Assembly: GCF_037893185.1 (NCBI RefSeq)
Contig: NZ_CP140772.1
Span: 5,828,001-5,892,000 of the forward strand
DNA: 64,000 nt
Direction of reading: 5' to 3'
DNA from: Chitinophaga sp. 180180018-3
GTDB taxonomy: Bacteria > Bacteroidota > Bacteroidia > Chitinophagales > Chitinophagaceae
Positions 1-9,430 of the stretch are shown here, in pieces. The notes beneath the pieces were generated by a model. That model was given only the letters and a program-made list of their open reading frames with translations. It was not told the origin of the DNA and did no database searches. Every line of letters starts with the position of its first letter. Position 1 is the first letter of the stretch. The position numbers and the translations under genes were made by a program.

Positions 1-3000
1 TTCATAGGAAAGGTTAATATTTTTCAACCGCAAAAAGGAGCCATTGCGCAACCAGAAAGTAGATGGGTTGTCTCCTGTATTTCTGTTGGCTCTTGGAAAA
101 GCTGCATTCGTGTTCTCCGGCGTCCAGTGATCATTCCAGAAAGCAAAGTTGGTTTCTTCTGCCCTTGCCTGTACATACCTGGCATCGATCATGACCTGAT
201 GCCCGGCCAGGCCCTGGAAAAGCAGATCAAGGCTAAGCCCCTTCCAGGCTGCACCCAAAGCAATCCCATAATTAACAGGAGGCGTACTGTGTTTGCCAAT
301 GTACTGCGCGTCGTTGTCGTCGATCTTGCCATCCGGCTTATCATCCACTGCTCCGCGGATATCGCGGTAATTCATCATACCCAGTTCCGGCTTCTGACCA
401 AAAATAGTGTACCCGGCAGGCAGCGCGTCAAGGTCGGCCTGGGTACGAAGTATACCAGTGGCCTCCATTCCCCAGATACGATCGGTGCTATACCCTATAA
501 CGGACTTGTATGCACGCTGATTTTCAGGTTGGTCCTGCATAATCACTTTGTTGGTAGCATAGCCCATGTTGGCGGCAATGGTATAGCGGAAATCCTTGCC
601 AATGGTATTGTTATATCCTGCAGAAAGCTCAAATCCTTTTGAGTCGATGATCCCGTAGTTCTCGGCAGGCAGCGTTGCGCCAAAGGTAGAAGGAACGCTT
701 TGCTGGCGCGCCCCCAGGATATCGTAGGTATGCCGGCGAAATACTTCCGCAGAAAAATTGAGTTTACTATCCAGCAGCACGGCGTCTAATCCGCCGTTCC
801 AGGACAGTGATTTTTCCCAGGTAATATCCGGGTTGGGAAGTCCTACCGGCGCAATACCGGCAGTGGTATTGCCAAAAACAGCACCCGTGTAAATATTGTA
901 CCGTTGCATCCATTGCCAGCCACCCACGGCATCATTACCTAACATCGCTACTGAGCCTCGCAACTTCAGGTCATTGATAAATTTTACGTTATTCTTAAAG
1001 AAAGACTCTTCGGAAATACGCCATGCGGCGGCCAACGAAGGGAAAAAGCCCCAGCGTCTGCCGGGAGCAAATTTTACGGAGCCATCGTACCGGAATGCTC
1101 CTTCTACAATATATTTATCTGCATAGTTATAATTTACCCTGCCTACATAGGATAAACGACCATCTTCCCATCCGCTTCCGTTCGCAAACTGACTGGAAAG
1201 GCTGCCCGCAAACAGCTGGTCTACCAAAGGCGAAGTAAAGTTGTTACGCTTTGCATTGAACGTGTTGTCATTACCTTCTGCCTGTTCATAAACAAACAGT
1301 GCATTAATTTTATGCAGCCCAAACGACCGGTTATAAGTAACATAACCATTCAACTGGTAAGACTCCGGGTTATCATAAGATTCATACAGGAATTCGCCAT
1401 CATCCCGCACTTTTACGCTTTCCGGCTTATCTGTTACAATATGGTTGTGCTGTCCTGAACGGGCGAATACAGTGAGCTCATATGGCAAACTGAATTGTTT
1501 GATAAAGGTATGCCGGGAGTATTTATTGAACATGATCTTTACATCCAGTCCTGGTACAAATGGTATCTTATACTGCAGTGCAGCAATGGCGTTATAATCT
1601 GAATATTTCTTTTTATTATAACCGGTTTTCCCTTGTACTATGGCCAACGGCGACCATTCCACAAAAGTGCCGTTCAACTTGCCGTTGATATAGGGAGGCA
1701 CCATATGTGTTCTGAACAGAAATGCCTTGTACAGGTCTTCCATGTCGTCATTGTCGCCATCCCATCTCCAGTAAGGTTTCTGATCATTCCGGATGTCGGT
1801 GCTTACATTCAGCGAAGCGGTCAGGTCTTTCGTGATATCTGCCTCTATATTTGCCCGCAATGTATATTTTTTGAAATCCAGCCTGTTGAAGGATCCGCTG
1901 CCATAGTAATAAGCGCCGTTCATGAAATAGCGGACCTTTGATGTACCGCCGCTTACAGACAGCGCATGACGCGTAGTAACAGGATTTTTCCATGCTTCAT
2001 TGATCCAGTTCCAGTCGTGGGTTTTAAAATAATCCAGTTCATCTGGTGTATAAAACCTGGAATCAGACGAAGGAACATTATCCACACGCAGGGCATCGTT
2101 AATAGTGAGCGCCTGGTTGTAGGCATTTTGTGTAGCCGGGATGCGTATGGCCTGATCTACTCCTACAGTACCGGTATAGGAGATAGTTGTTTTTCCTTCC
2201 TTGCCTTTTTTCGTAGTTACCAGTATGACGCCATTGGCAGCGCGCGACCCATATACAGATGCAGAAGCGCCGTCTTTGAGCACCGACAGGTTCTCTACTT
2301 CACTCGGATCCAATGCATCAAAAGCAAACTTATCACGCACTACGCCATCAATTACGTACAAAGGATCTGTATTATTCCATGTACCTACTGCTCTTATGCT
2401 GATAGAAGAAGGTTTGCCCGGTTTTCCTCCTGTTTGGGTAATCGATACGCCTGGCAGCCGCCCGGCGAGCGCGTTGGAGAGATTAGCTACCGGTGCGTCT
2501 TTTATTTCTTTCCCCGAAATAGCCGCCACCGCACCGGTGAGCGTGGCTTTCTTTTCTGTACCATATCCTACTACTATCACCTGGTTCAATGCGGAGATCT
2601 GCTCCTTCAATATTACGTTGATCTCATTCTGATTATTTACGGTTACTTCCTGCGCCAGATATCCAATGCTGGAGATGAGTATGACGGCATTTTCGGGTAC
2701 ATCAGTCAGGGAGAATTTACCACTGGCGTCGGTCATTGCGCTTTTCTGCGTGCCCCTGACCACCACGGTAGCCCCGATCACAGGCTCTCCATCTTTATTT
2801 GTTACGCGTCCTTTCACGCTGATGAAAGCAGCAGCGTTAGTAGCTGTTGCTTTTGACGGGGATGCCTGCCCTGGTTTTACAATGATCACTTTTTCAACAA
2901 TGTTGTAAGTCAGTGGCTGATCTTTAAAACATTTTTTCAGCACCTCCTCCAGTACCATATTCCGGCATTGAATACTTACTGCCCGGGCATCCCGGATGTG

Positions 3001-3315
3001 TGCATCTTCATAAAAAAAGAGATAATCTGTTTGCTGCTCTATCTCTTTCAGGACCTTTGTCAATGGTGCGTTCTTTTCAGAAAGCGTTATTGACTGTGAA
3101 ACTCCTTTTGCGCTCACCTGCAGGAAAAAGATGAGCAATAAAATAGTCAATTTCATTATCCTTTCAATTTGGTTAATGGGCAAAGCCTTCCATTCCTTTC
3201 TACCGGATCTGAAAAAATAATGGGAGTTGGTGATGTTGTTTGTTTGTTCATCATAGATAAGTGCAGGGCACACCTTGTCCCTGGCAAAGGCATTGCCATG
3301 AGTAAATTTTTTCAT
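1..3315 (-). CDS. STN-containing SusC/RagA-family TonB-linked outer membrane protein (3' end beyond the window)
   Basis: This is a TonB-dependent porin that imports a ligand across the outer membrane and probably senses it. The minus frame is open for 1105 codons from the ATG at 3315 to the left edge. It still reads in frame at the edge, where residues WLRNGSFLRLKNINLSY match the usual C-terminal region of SusC proteins, so only a few dozen codons are missing. Order of parts: a 53-residue leader, then MKLTILLLIFFLQVSAKG (signal peptide; ATG at 3156 is the alternative start), an STN domain (about residues 73-137), a carboxypeptidase-like regulatory domain (about 155-240), a TonB-box-like VIVVGYGT and the plug with YVIDGVV. 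The STN domain and the upstream fecR and sigma genes indicate surface signalling through FecR. The ligand is unknown. Confidence 0.93.
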   Translation of the reverse strand, partial: MKKFTHGNAFARDKVCPALIYDEQTNNITNSHYFFRSGRKEWKALPINQIERIMKLTILLLIFFLQVSAKGVSQSITLSEKNAPLTKVLKEIEQQTDYLFFYEDAHIRDARAVSIQCRNMVLEEVLKKCFKDQPLTYNIVEKVIIVKPGQASPSKATATNAAAFISVKGRVTNKDGEPVIGATVVVRGTQKSAMTDASGKFSLTDVPENAVILISSIGYLAQEVTVNNQNEINVILKEQISALNQVIVVGYGTEKKATLTGAVAAISGKEIKDAPVANLSNALAGRLPGVSITQTGGKPGKPSSISIRAVGTWNNTDPLYVIDGVVRDKFAFDALDPSEVENLSVLKDGASASVYGSRAANGVILVTTKKGKEGKTTISYTGTVGVDQAIRIPATQNAYNQALTINDALRVDNVPSSDSRFYTPDELDYFKTHDWNWINEAWKNPVTTRHALSVSGGTSKVRYFMNGAYYYGSGSFNRLDFKKYTLRANIEADITKDLTASLNVSTDIRNDQKPYWRWDGDNDDMEDLYKAFLFRTHMVPPYINGKLNGTFVEWSPLAIVQGKTGYNKKKYSDYNAIAALQYKIPFVPGLDVKIMFNKYSRHTFIKQFSLPYELTVFARSGQHNHIVTDKPESVKVRDDGEFLYESYDNPESYQLNGYVTYNRSFGLHKINALFVYEQAEGNDNTFNAKRNNFTSPLVDQLFAGSLSSQFANGSGWEDGRLSYVGRVNYNYADKYIVEGAFRYDGSVKFAPGRRWGFFPSLAAAWRISEESFFKNNVKFINDLKLRGSVAMLGNDAVGGWQWMQRYNIYTGAVFGNTTAGIAPVGLPNPDITWEKSLSWNGGLDAVLLDSKLNFSAEVFRRHTYDILGARQQSVPSTFGATLPAENYGIIDSKGFELSAGYNNTIGKDFRYTIAANMGYATNKVIMQDQPENQRAYKSVIGYSTDRIWGMEATGILRTQADLDALPAGYTIFGQKPELGMMNYRDIRGAVDDKPDGKIDDNDAQYIGKHSTPPVNYGIALGAAWKGLSLDLLFQGLAGHQVMIDARYVQARAEETNFAFWNDHWTPENTNAAFPRANRNTGDNPSTFWLRNGSFLRLKNINLSYE

Positions 3316-3584
3316 AACTTGGTACTGTTGGGTGTTAGTTAATTAGCATTACAAATCATTAATAAAATACCTGACGTACAGCCGGAAGCACGTCACTGCT
3401 TACCGGCTTTTGTTTGTATATACCAGTTTGCCGTTTCAGCGAAAAAGCAAATCCGGGAAAAGTTAATGGGGTTGATAAATGGATATAAAAAGGCCACCTC
3501 ACTGATATAGTGAGCAGATGATGCTGGTATCTCCCTTTTGGCAATATTTTTTTACATGTACTTTTGCGGCTGTCTGTATCTGTG

Positions 3585-4814
3585 TTATTCTTCCACTATG
3601 ATCTTTCCTCCATTTGCATCTATGCGGAAGTTTACGCCAACGCTTTTCAGTATTTCCAGTACTTTTGATGCAGTCATATTACGGGGAATTTTACCGGAAA
3701 ATGACCGCTTTGGAATTTGTCCTTCATATACAACTTCTACATTATACCATCTGGCCAATTGCCGCATAACGGCTTGCAGATCATCGCCCGAAAACCGGAA
3801 CAGGCCATTTTTCCAGGCTATCACCTGATCTGTATCTACCCTGCTTAACTGCATGCCGGTGTGCTGTTTATCGGATGCCTGCACCTGCTCTCCGGGGTTT
3901 AAAGTAACCTGCTGCCCGGAGCTTTTATTGGTTACCGCCACCCGGCCGGATAACAGCGTGGTGCTGATCACCGGTTCATCCTTATATGCATTGATATTAA
4001 ACTCGGTTCCCAGCACGGCTACTTCCATTCCGCGAACGTTTACCTTAAACGGCCGCTGCATGTTTGGCTTAATTTCAAAGTACACTTCACCGCTCACTTC
4101 TACTGCCCGTTCTTTATCAGAGAAGGCTACCGGAAAGCGGATAGCCGATGCAGCATTCAGCCATACCCTGCTGCCATCGGGCAGCACTACCTGGTATTGC
4201 CCTCCGGGTGGTGTTGTAACTGTATTATACTGAATGGCGTGCTCTCCGCCGGCGCCGGAGGTATAAGCCAGCTGGCCGTTAGCGGCAATAGAGATACTGG
4301 TAGCGCCCTGGCGCAGCTGCTGCCCGATGGCGCTGCTGTCCAGCACCACCGTTTCTCCGCCCGACAGCGTCAGGGTGGCTTTATTTTTTCCCGGGGCCAG
4401 GTCCTGCAAGTCTGCCTTTTGATTGATAGCTATGCGGGAAAGATCTTTCCTGCCGGTACCTGTATGACGTACCCAATACGTGCCGCCTGCAGCCAACATC
4501 AATAAAACGGCAGCAGCGGCATATCTCCATATTCTAAACTTCCGTGTGATAGCAGGCTTGTCGTTTGCCCAGCTTTTTCCATCGGCCCGGGCCCTTGTCA
4601 GCAACTTCTCCCAGGCCTTCTCCTCGCTGATCTCTTTACTGGCAAACTCCTGCAGTTCGTGGCGTAGCTGTTCTGCCGAGGTGATCTCTTCGAAAAATTG
4701 CCTGTTCCCGGGTTTTTCGTTTAGCCATTCCCGTAGCTCAGCCTCTTCCGGCGGGGTTAATTCCCCCCGGATAAACTTGCTGATAAGCAGCCATTTTTCC
4801 TGTTGATCCTCCAT
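3585..4814 (-). CDS. FecR-family anti-sigma factor
   Basis: Inner-membrane anti-sigma or sigma-regulator protein that relays the state of an STN-type porin to an ECF sigma factor. The 409 residues contain a cytoplasmic N-terminal helical region (1-90), one membrane segment near 97-115 (AAAAVLLMLAAGG), a periplasmic FecR domain around 200-300 (PPGGQYQVVLPDGSRVWLN) and a DUF4974-type C-terminal domain (about 335-409), which is the usual Bacteroidota arrangement. It lies between the sigma gene (125 bp upstream) and the STN porin (269 bp downstream), all on the minus strand, so the three form one sensory cassette. Which of the two upstream sigma factors it controls is inferred from proximity only. 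Confidence 0.93.
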   Translation of the reverse strand: MEDQQEKWLLISKFIRGELTPPEEAELREWLNEKPGNRQFFEEITSAEQLRHELQEFASKEISEEKAWEKLLTRARADGKSWANDKPAITRKFRIWRYAAAAVLLMLAAGGTYWVRHTGTGRKDLSRIAINQKADLQDLAPGKNKATLTLSGGETVVLDSSAIGQQLRQGATSISIAANGQLAYTSGAGGEHAIQYNTVTTPPGGQYQVVLPDGSRVWLNAASAIRFPVAFSDKERAVEVSGEVYFEIKPNMQRPFKVNVRGMEVAVLGTEFNINAYKDEPVISTTLLSGRVAVTNKSSGQQVTLNPGEQVQASDKQHTGMQLSRVDTDQVIAWKNGLFRFSGDDLQAVMRQLARWYNVEVVYEGQIPKRSFSGKIPRNMTASKVLEILKSVGVNFRIDANGGKIIVEE

Positions 4815-4939
4815 GTTGAATAAATTTCACCTCCCGTTGTTGTGGGGATTTAATGCTACTGATAACGGCTGGTTTTAATTATAACGGAGCCAAATAGCAA
4901 AACCTAAAAAAAAAAAGCAAAATAATTATCAGATTGTTT

Positions 4940-5533
4940 TCAGGACCGCAGACGGTGGAGCACCCCGAGAATGGAGATTAAGCTTAGCAGGTACATAGGG
5001 GATCTGTCAATTAACCGGAGACGGAGCATTTTCATGGCATTTTTCTGGTGATTATATACGTTTTCCACGCTGATCCCCAGCTCATTTGCCACCTCCACCG
5101 GTTTTAGTCCATCCTTATATAGTTTAAAGAATACTGTCCGGCATTTTACAGGAAGATGTCCGGCTGCCTGGAATATTTCAGCAAGCAGTTCACCGCGCAT
5201 TTGCTCGTACGCCAGATTATCGTCTGCCGCCAGTTCGAAGAAAGCCTGGTTTCTGGCCTCATAACTTTTTCTTGATCGCAGGGCGTCTATACCGGCATTG
5301 CGTACTGCAACATATAAAAAGGATCTGATGGCAGGCAGTGTCTGGAATTGCGCGCACCGGTCGAACAGCTGATAAAATGCATCCATCACTACGTCTTCCG
5401 CCTCCGCAGAGTTATCTGTCAGCTTCCTGGCAAAGTATATCAATTGACGGTAGTATGTGTCGAAGACATGACTGAATGCCACACGATCACCTTTCTGAAA
5501 TGCCTGCAAAATTGCCCCGGTATTGTTGTTCAT
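4940..5533 (-). CDS. RNA polymerase ECF-type sigma-70 factor
   Basis: Extracytoplasmic-function sigma factor of 197 residues that would direct RNA polymerase to the adjacent porin genes. Region 2 is visible at about 20-90 (FDTYYRQLIYFARKLT, then SAEAEDVVMDAFYQLF, then IRSFLYVAVRNAGIDALR). Region 4 is at about 125-185 (LPVKCRTVFFKLYKDGL, then ELGISVENVYNHQKNAMKML). The length fits the Bacteroidota FecI-like group. It precedes fecR by 125 bp in the same direction. A second ECF sigma gene sits 149 bp upstream on the same strand, which is unusual for such a cassette. Confidence 0.93.
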   Translation of the reverse strand: MNNNTGAILQAFQKGDRVAFSHVFDTYYRQLIYFARKLTDNSAEAEDVVMDAFYQLFDRCAQFQTLPAIRSFLYVAVRNAGIDALRSRKSYEARNQAFFELAADDNLAYEQMRGELLAEIFQAAGHLPVKCRTVFFKLYKDGLKPVEVANELGISVENVYNHQKNAMKMLRLRLIDRSPMYLLSLISILGVLHRLRS

Positions 5534-5682
5534 TGCTCCGATAAGTATTTTCGTACCATACCTCTTAAAAGTCTGAGATCTATTGAACAGGGAGGTCGTC
5601 TAATATAGGATACCTGTTGGAGTATTCCAAGTTATTATGTATTTTTTTAATTAATGTAGATAGACAACAGGTCAGCTATTTT

Positions 5683-6255
5683 TCAGAGAAAAGCGGTAAG
5701 ATAGCCACGCAGGCGTTGCCGCAGGAGTTTAATGGCTTTGGTGATATGATATTCCACGGCTTTCTCGGTGAGCTCAAGATTGCCGGCTATTTCCCGGACC
5801 GATTTATTTTCAAAACGGCTAAGACGAAAAACCAGCTGGGTTTTCTCCGGCAGTTCCCGCAGGGTTTTATCAATGGCTTTCAGCAACAACTCCCGGTTCA
5901 CATCTTCCTCTGTGGTATTAACAAGAGGAGTGGTGTCTAAGGTTCGCATATATTTTTCAGCGGTCATTTTCCGGCGCAGCTGGTCGTTCAGGCTATTCCG
6001 GAGTGAAACGGCCAGGTATGCCCCGATGTTGCTGATCACGGCCTTATGCCGGCTTGCCCAGAGCCTGGTGAAGATCGTCTGGATCAGCTCCTCTGCCTCT
6101 TCCCTCGACGCGGTCCGTTTTACGGCAGCACTGTACAGCGGGAACCAGAAACGTTTGTAGATCTCCTCAAACGCCCGCATATCCGCACGCTCCCTCATGG
6201 CCATCACCAGGTCGTCATCATCATACAGGGAATAATTGCTGCTGTCTTCTTTCAT
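5683..6255 (-). CDS. RNA polymerase ECF-type sigma-70 factor (second of a tandem pair)
   Basis: Another ECF sigma factor, 190 residues. Region 2 covers about 25-95 (FEEIYKRFWFPLYSAAVKR, SREEAEELIQTIFTRLW, IGAYLAVSLRNSLNDQLRR). Region 4 covers about 125-185 (LPEKTQLVFRLSRFENKS, REIAGNLELTEKAVEYHITKA). It is clearly a different protein from the sigma factor just downstream. It has no adjacent fecR gene of its own, so it may be an orphan, may share the downstream FecR, or may act on a porin elsewhere. Confidence 0.92.
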   Translation of the reverse strand: MKEDSSNYSLYDDDDLVMAMRERADMRAFEEIYKRFWFPLYSAAVKRTASREEAEELIQTIFTRLWASRHKAVISNIGAYLAVSLRNSLNDQLRRKMTAEKYMRTLDTTPLVNTTEEDVNRELLLKAIDKTLRELPEKTQLVFRLSRFENKSVREIAGNLELTEKAVEYHITKAIKLLRQRLRGYLTAFL

Positions 6256-6411
6256 GTTGCGCTACCAAAGCTGACCGACAAAATAAGTGTATTTATCCCG
6301 GATACCCAAACAGGGCGCCGGGTGGTTGCGAACGGAATAATCCGGATCATGCAAATTAATATCCGTCTGGCACAAAGCATTGGCGCCGGATTGAAGTTGC
6401 TTTGCCGGTAA

Positions 6412-7383
6412 ATGCTCAACTATATGAAAAAAACAAACGACCGCACATATATCCGTTGGATGAAAGGGATAGCGTTATTGGTTGTACTAAACAACTGCTA
6501 TCTGTACACAGCAGCCCAGTTTAAGATAACCGAAGTAACGGTAGGTACCAGCTTCATTCCATCTTCCCGCTACATCAGGCCGGAAGATTCCGTGAAAACA
6601 CATGCCTCCACTATCCAGTACCGCTTCAATGCCGGGCTTGCTTTTCAGCTGGCATCGCATATCGATACTGCTACCGGCAAGGTGCGTACCTGGTCCGGTT
6701 CCCTGAACGGTATATTCACCCGGCAGCAAAACCAGGATTACCAAAAACAGATTTTTCCGGACGATCTCTTCGCGGCCGATATCAGCATACAACATTACCG
6801 CAGCCTGCACAACAGGTGGGCCTTTCTCGGATTGGTATCCGTGGGCCTGTACTCCGACCTCAGGCAGGTAGATGGCAACGACATCTTCGTAAATGCAGGC
6901 GGTATTTTCATCAAACAATTCGCCCGCAACTTTTCCCTGGGGTTCGGAGGTTTTGTCAACAACAACTTTGGTGCACCTATGCTCTGGCCGGCGTTATTTG
7001 TGCAGTGGCGGCTGGATGGCAAGTACAGGCTGGATATCAGTGTACCCGACAAAGGCCCCGGGCTGGCTTATAATATCAGCATCACCCGGAAATTTAATCC
7101 GCAGTATGAGCTTTCACTCGGCTTTAAACCCCGGCTGATGACCTATGATGTAGAGAACCGCAGTAATCCCGATAAGCGGTTGATGGGTTGCTGGGAGCTG
7201 CCCATAGGGCTGGAAAACCACTGGCATATGGGCCGGGTCGAAATTTTCGGAGGAGGGGGTATTATGCCCCTGAGATCAACATCGTTCGGAGAGAAGAAAA
7301 TATCAGATATATTTTCGAAGAAACCTGCGCATAAACTGGCCACTAACTTCTATCTGAACGCAGGCGCGAGGATCCGCTTCTGA
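6412..7383 (+). CDS. hypothetical secreted or outer-membrane protein
   Basis: I do not recognise a family. The 323-residue product begins with a hydrophobic stretch (KGIALLVVLNNCYLYTAA) followed by mature sequence with alternating aromatic and polar residues, many Gly, Tyr and Trp, and a C-terminus ending NAGARIRF. A final aromatic residue is common in outer-membrane beta-barrels, so a barrel of roughly 12 strands is a reasonable guess. In-frame ATGs at 6424 and 6460 are alternative starts; the last would give the neatest signal peptide. It is divergent from the tandem sigma gene (156 bp apart) and precedes an AraC-type regulator on the same strand. Confidence 0.7.
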   Translation: MLNYMKKTNDRTYIRWMKGIALLVVLNNCYLYTAAQFKITEVTVGTSFIPSSRYIRPEDSVKTHASTIQYRFNAGLAFQLASHIDTATGKVRTWSGSLNGIFTRQQNQDYQKQIFPDDLFAADISIQHYRSLHNRWAFLGLVSVGLYSDLRQVDGNDIFVNAGGIFIKQFARNFSLGFGGFVNNNFGAPMLWPALFVQWRLDGKYRLDISVPDKGPGLAYNISITRKFNPQYELSLGFKPRLMTYDVENRSNPDKRLMGCWELPIGLENHWHMGRVEIFGGGGIMPLRSTSFGEKKISDIFSKKPAHKLATNFYLNAGARIRF

Positions 7384-7496
7384 TGTCATCTCCCGATATA
7401 AAAAAACAAATACGCTCTTTTTTCACCTGCTGAGATAGGGGTACCCGAAAGGATGATTGTCTTAATACAATCAATCATCTTTTATACAGCAGGTAT

Positions 7497-8489
7497 ATGA
7501 ACTGGGTGTTCACAAACAATGTGGGGGAAGTTATTTATACAGAGAAAGAAAATCCGGATATGGCGGGTGCTGTTGGTACGGAATTGACAGATATTTCGGG
7601 TACGGTTAGTAACCCCGTCTGGCAGGTTAGCAGCAGGCAGCTGCAACTACCGGGCATCCAGATTGGGGATTACCAGATCAATGTACGGGAAGATGTCAAC
7701 ATCCATACATATGGCCTTACTCCCAGGCCAGGCCTGTTTTTCCTGCAGCAAGGCACTATTACGTCGAAGCTGCACGAGCAGGAAAGCACTTGTCATTTTT
7801 CGGGCGGGCAACATGCCATATTGTACAACCCCTTTGCAGCGGAGCGTTCCCTGTTGAAGCAGCAACAGCATCTCCATGTATTTGTGGTTACCTTCGACCC
7901 GGAATATTTTCTCCGGCTGGCGGAAGACAGCGGCCCGGTTATGTACCAAATGGCAGCGGGCATCTCGGGGCAGCGGGCCACGCACCTTCACCGCTATGGC
8001 CTTGCTATTACCCCCAGGATGAATGAGATCATTGCCGACATTAAATCGTGCCCTTACCGCGACGGGCTCAGGAAACTGTTCATCCAGGCGAAGATCACGG
8101 AATTGCTGACACTGCAGTGCGCTCAGATTGGCGCCGACGAGCGTACTGCTGTCAGTAAGTTCCGGTTGTCTGCCGGGGATTTATCCAGGATCTATATGGC
8201 AAGGGACATCATTGTGGAAGACATCCAGCATCCGCCTTCACTCACTACGTTAACAAGAATGAGCGGACTCAATGAATTCAAGCTAAAAGCCGGTTTCAAA
8301 TCGGTTTTTTCTACCACGGTTTTTGGATATCTGAATGATCACCGTTTGCTGCTGGCGAAGAAATGGATCGCCCGGGGCGACAAAGCGCTCTCTGAAATAG
8401 CCTATGATTGCGGCTACTCCTCGCTGGCTCATTTCAGTAATGCTTTTAAGAAAAAATTCGGGGCTAGTCCTATTAAATTCAGGGGGTAA
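7497..8489 (+). CDS. AraC-family transcriptional regulator
   Basis: DNA-binding regulator of 330 residues. The last 100 residues form the double helix-turn-helix of AraC proteins: SLTTLTRMSGLNEFKLKAGF for the first HTH, STTVFGYLNDHRLLLAKKW between, then ALSEIAYDCGYSSLAHFSNA and FKKKFGASPIKFRG for the second. The TTVFGYL motif is typical of PchR-like regulators of iron or redox functions in Bacteroidota. The N-terminal 220 residues resemble a cupin-like effector domain without a clear ligand signature. A related protein is encoded at 22043-22954. Its stop codon is 2 bp from that of the convergent sigma gene. Confidence 0.9.
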   Translation: MNWVFTNNVGEVIYTEKENPDMAGAVGTELTDISGTVSNPVWQVSSRQLQLPGIQIGDYQINVREDVNIHTYGLTPRPGLFFLQQGTITSKLHEQESTCHFSGGQHAILYNPFAAERSLLKQQQHLHVFVVTFDPEYFLRLAEDSGPVMYQMAAGISGQRATHLHRYGLAITPRMNEIIADIKSCPYRDGLRKLFIQAKITELLTLQCAQIGADERTAVSKFRLSAGDLSRIYMARDIIVEDIQHPPSLTTLTRMSGLNEFKLKAGFKSVFSTTVFGYLNDHRLLLAKKWIARGDKALSEIAYDCGYSSLAHFSNAFKKKFGASPIKFRG

Positions 8490-8491
8490 CC

Positions 8492-9070
8492 TCAACGCTT
8501 CAACGCATAAAGGATCAACAGCAAAGTAAAATCACGCAGCTGGCCACGCAGGCATTCGAGCGCATGATAGATAAACCTATGCATGCTATGCCTGTTCATG
8601 TGCATAATCTCCGCTACTTCTTCATTGGAAAGCTCTTCATAATACCGGAGAAAAACGGCTTCCCGCTGCCGGTTGGTGAGTGCGGTCTGCAACACATCCA
8701 GCCGGGTATGCAGCTCATCCATCCGCTCCTGCCTGATCGTCGGATGCGGATACCCCAGCGCGAGGTTGAAAGGAATATGTTCTCCAGACAGCTCATCTTC
8801 ATGTCTCGCAGGGCCGTATTCGAGTTTGCGTAACAGTATCCGGCGGAATGAATGATAGAGGAACTGCTTTACAACCGCCGGCCGGCCTATCTGTTCCCGG
8901 TTCTGCCATAGTCTCAGGAAAAGATCCTGCAAACTCTCTTCTATACAGGAATCATCTGCCGTAAACCTACATCCGTAATTGGTGAGCGGGGTATAATATT
9001 GCTCATACAGTCCTTCCAGAGCTTTCACGTCCCCTCCTTTATAGGAGTACCATAATTCATTATCATGCAT
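8492..9070 (-). CDS. RNA polymerase ECF-type sigma-70 factor, no adjacent anti-sigma gene
   Basis: ECF sigma factor of 192 residues. Region 2 is at about 18-85 (LEGLYEQYYTPLTNYGCRF, IEESLQDLFLRLWQNREQI, KQFLYHSFRRILLRKLE). Region 4 is at about 125-180 (LTNRQREAVFLRYYEELSNEE, then AEIMHMNRHSMHRFIYHAL). It is divergent from the SusC operon that begins at 9431, separated by 360 bp, and so is a good candidate to control that operon. No FecR or other anti-sigma gene is next to it, and the neighbouring SusC lacks an STN domain, so surface signalling of the FecIRA kind is not expected. Confidence 0.9.
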   Translation of the reverse strand: MHDNELWYSYKGGDVKALEGLYEQYYTPLTNYGCRFTADDSCIEESLQDLFLRLWQNREQIGRPAVVKQFLYHSFRRILLRKLEYGPARHEDELSGEHIPFNLALGYPHPTIRQERMDELHTRLDVLQTALTNRQREAVFLRYYEELSNEEVAEIMHMNRHSMHRFIYHALECLRGQLRDFTLLLILYALKR

Positions 9071-9430
9071 GACGGTGGAATAATGGGATTATTAGGTCCA
9101 TAGAAAGATATCAAAATACGCCAAAAAAACTACATGGCAAAATGAGATAAAATACCTGTCCAACCATCCCAGCCTCTTCATTTTATGATGCCTGTATTGG
9201 TTTTTTAACTAAATTAGTACTAACACTATAATAGTTTTGATGCGGCCCTGATCCCCTATTGTTTTTTGCTTTATGTCTTTCTGTTCTGGGGGTGCATAGT
9301 GATCGACCAAAATATAACAGTTAAAGCCCAATGTGCCTGAATATGCGGCCAATAGCAATTGTTGAAATATCCGGTAAACCGCTGTCACTAACGGCACATA
9401 TCATCCCGTTCAACCAAATCGCTTATATTT
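9071..9430. other. 360-bp intergenic region between divergent sigma gene and SusC operon
   Basis: No gene is supported here. The stretch is AT-rich around 9,180-9,240 and must hold the promoters of both the sigma gene (minus) and the five-gene SusC operon (plus). A TAGTTTTG element at 9232-9239 fits the Bacteroidota -7 consensus, but no TTG at the expected -33 distance was found. If that element is used, the operon has a 5' leader of about 185 nt. Confidence 0.6.
9232..9239 (+). promoter_or_regulatory. possible -7 promoter element (TAGTTTTG) for the SusC operon
   Basis: Matches TAnnTTTG, the -7 consensus of the Bacteroidota primary sigma factor. It lies about 190 bp upstream of the SusC start, with no convincing -33 partner. 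Chance matches of this 6-base pattern are common, so this is weak. Confidence 0.3.

Noticed and set aside
1966..2856. A 296-codon open frame on the + strand
   Set aside because: It lies wholly opposite the STN porin gene, which reads through in the minus frame with recognisable SusC motifs. The + strand product is rich in Cys, Tyr and His without any domain.
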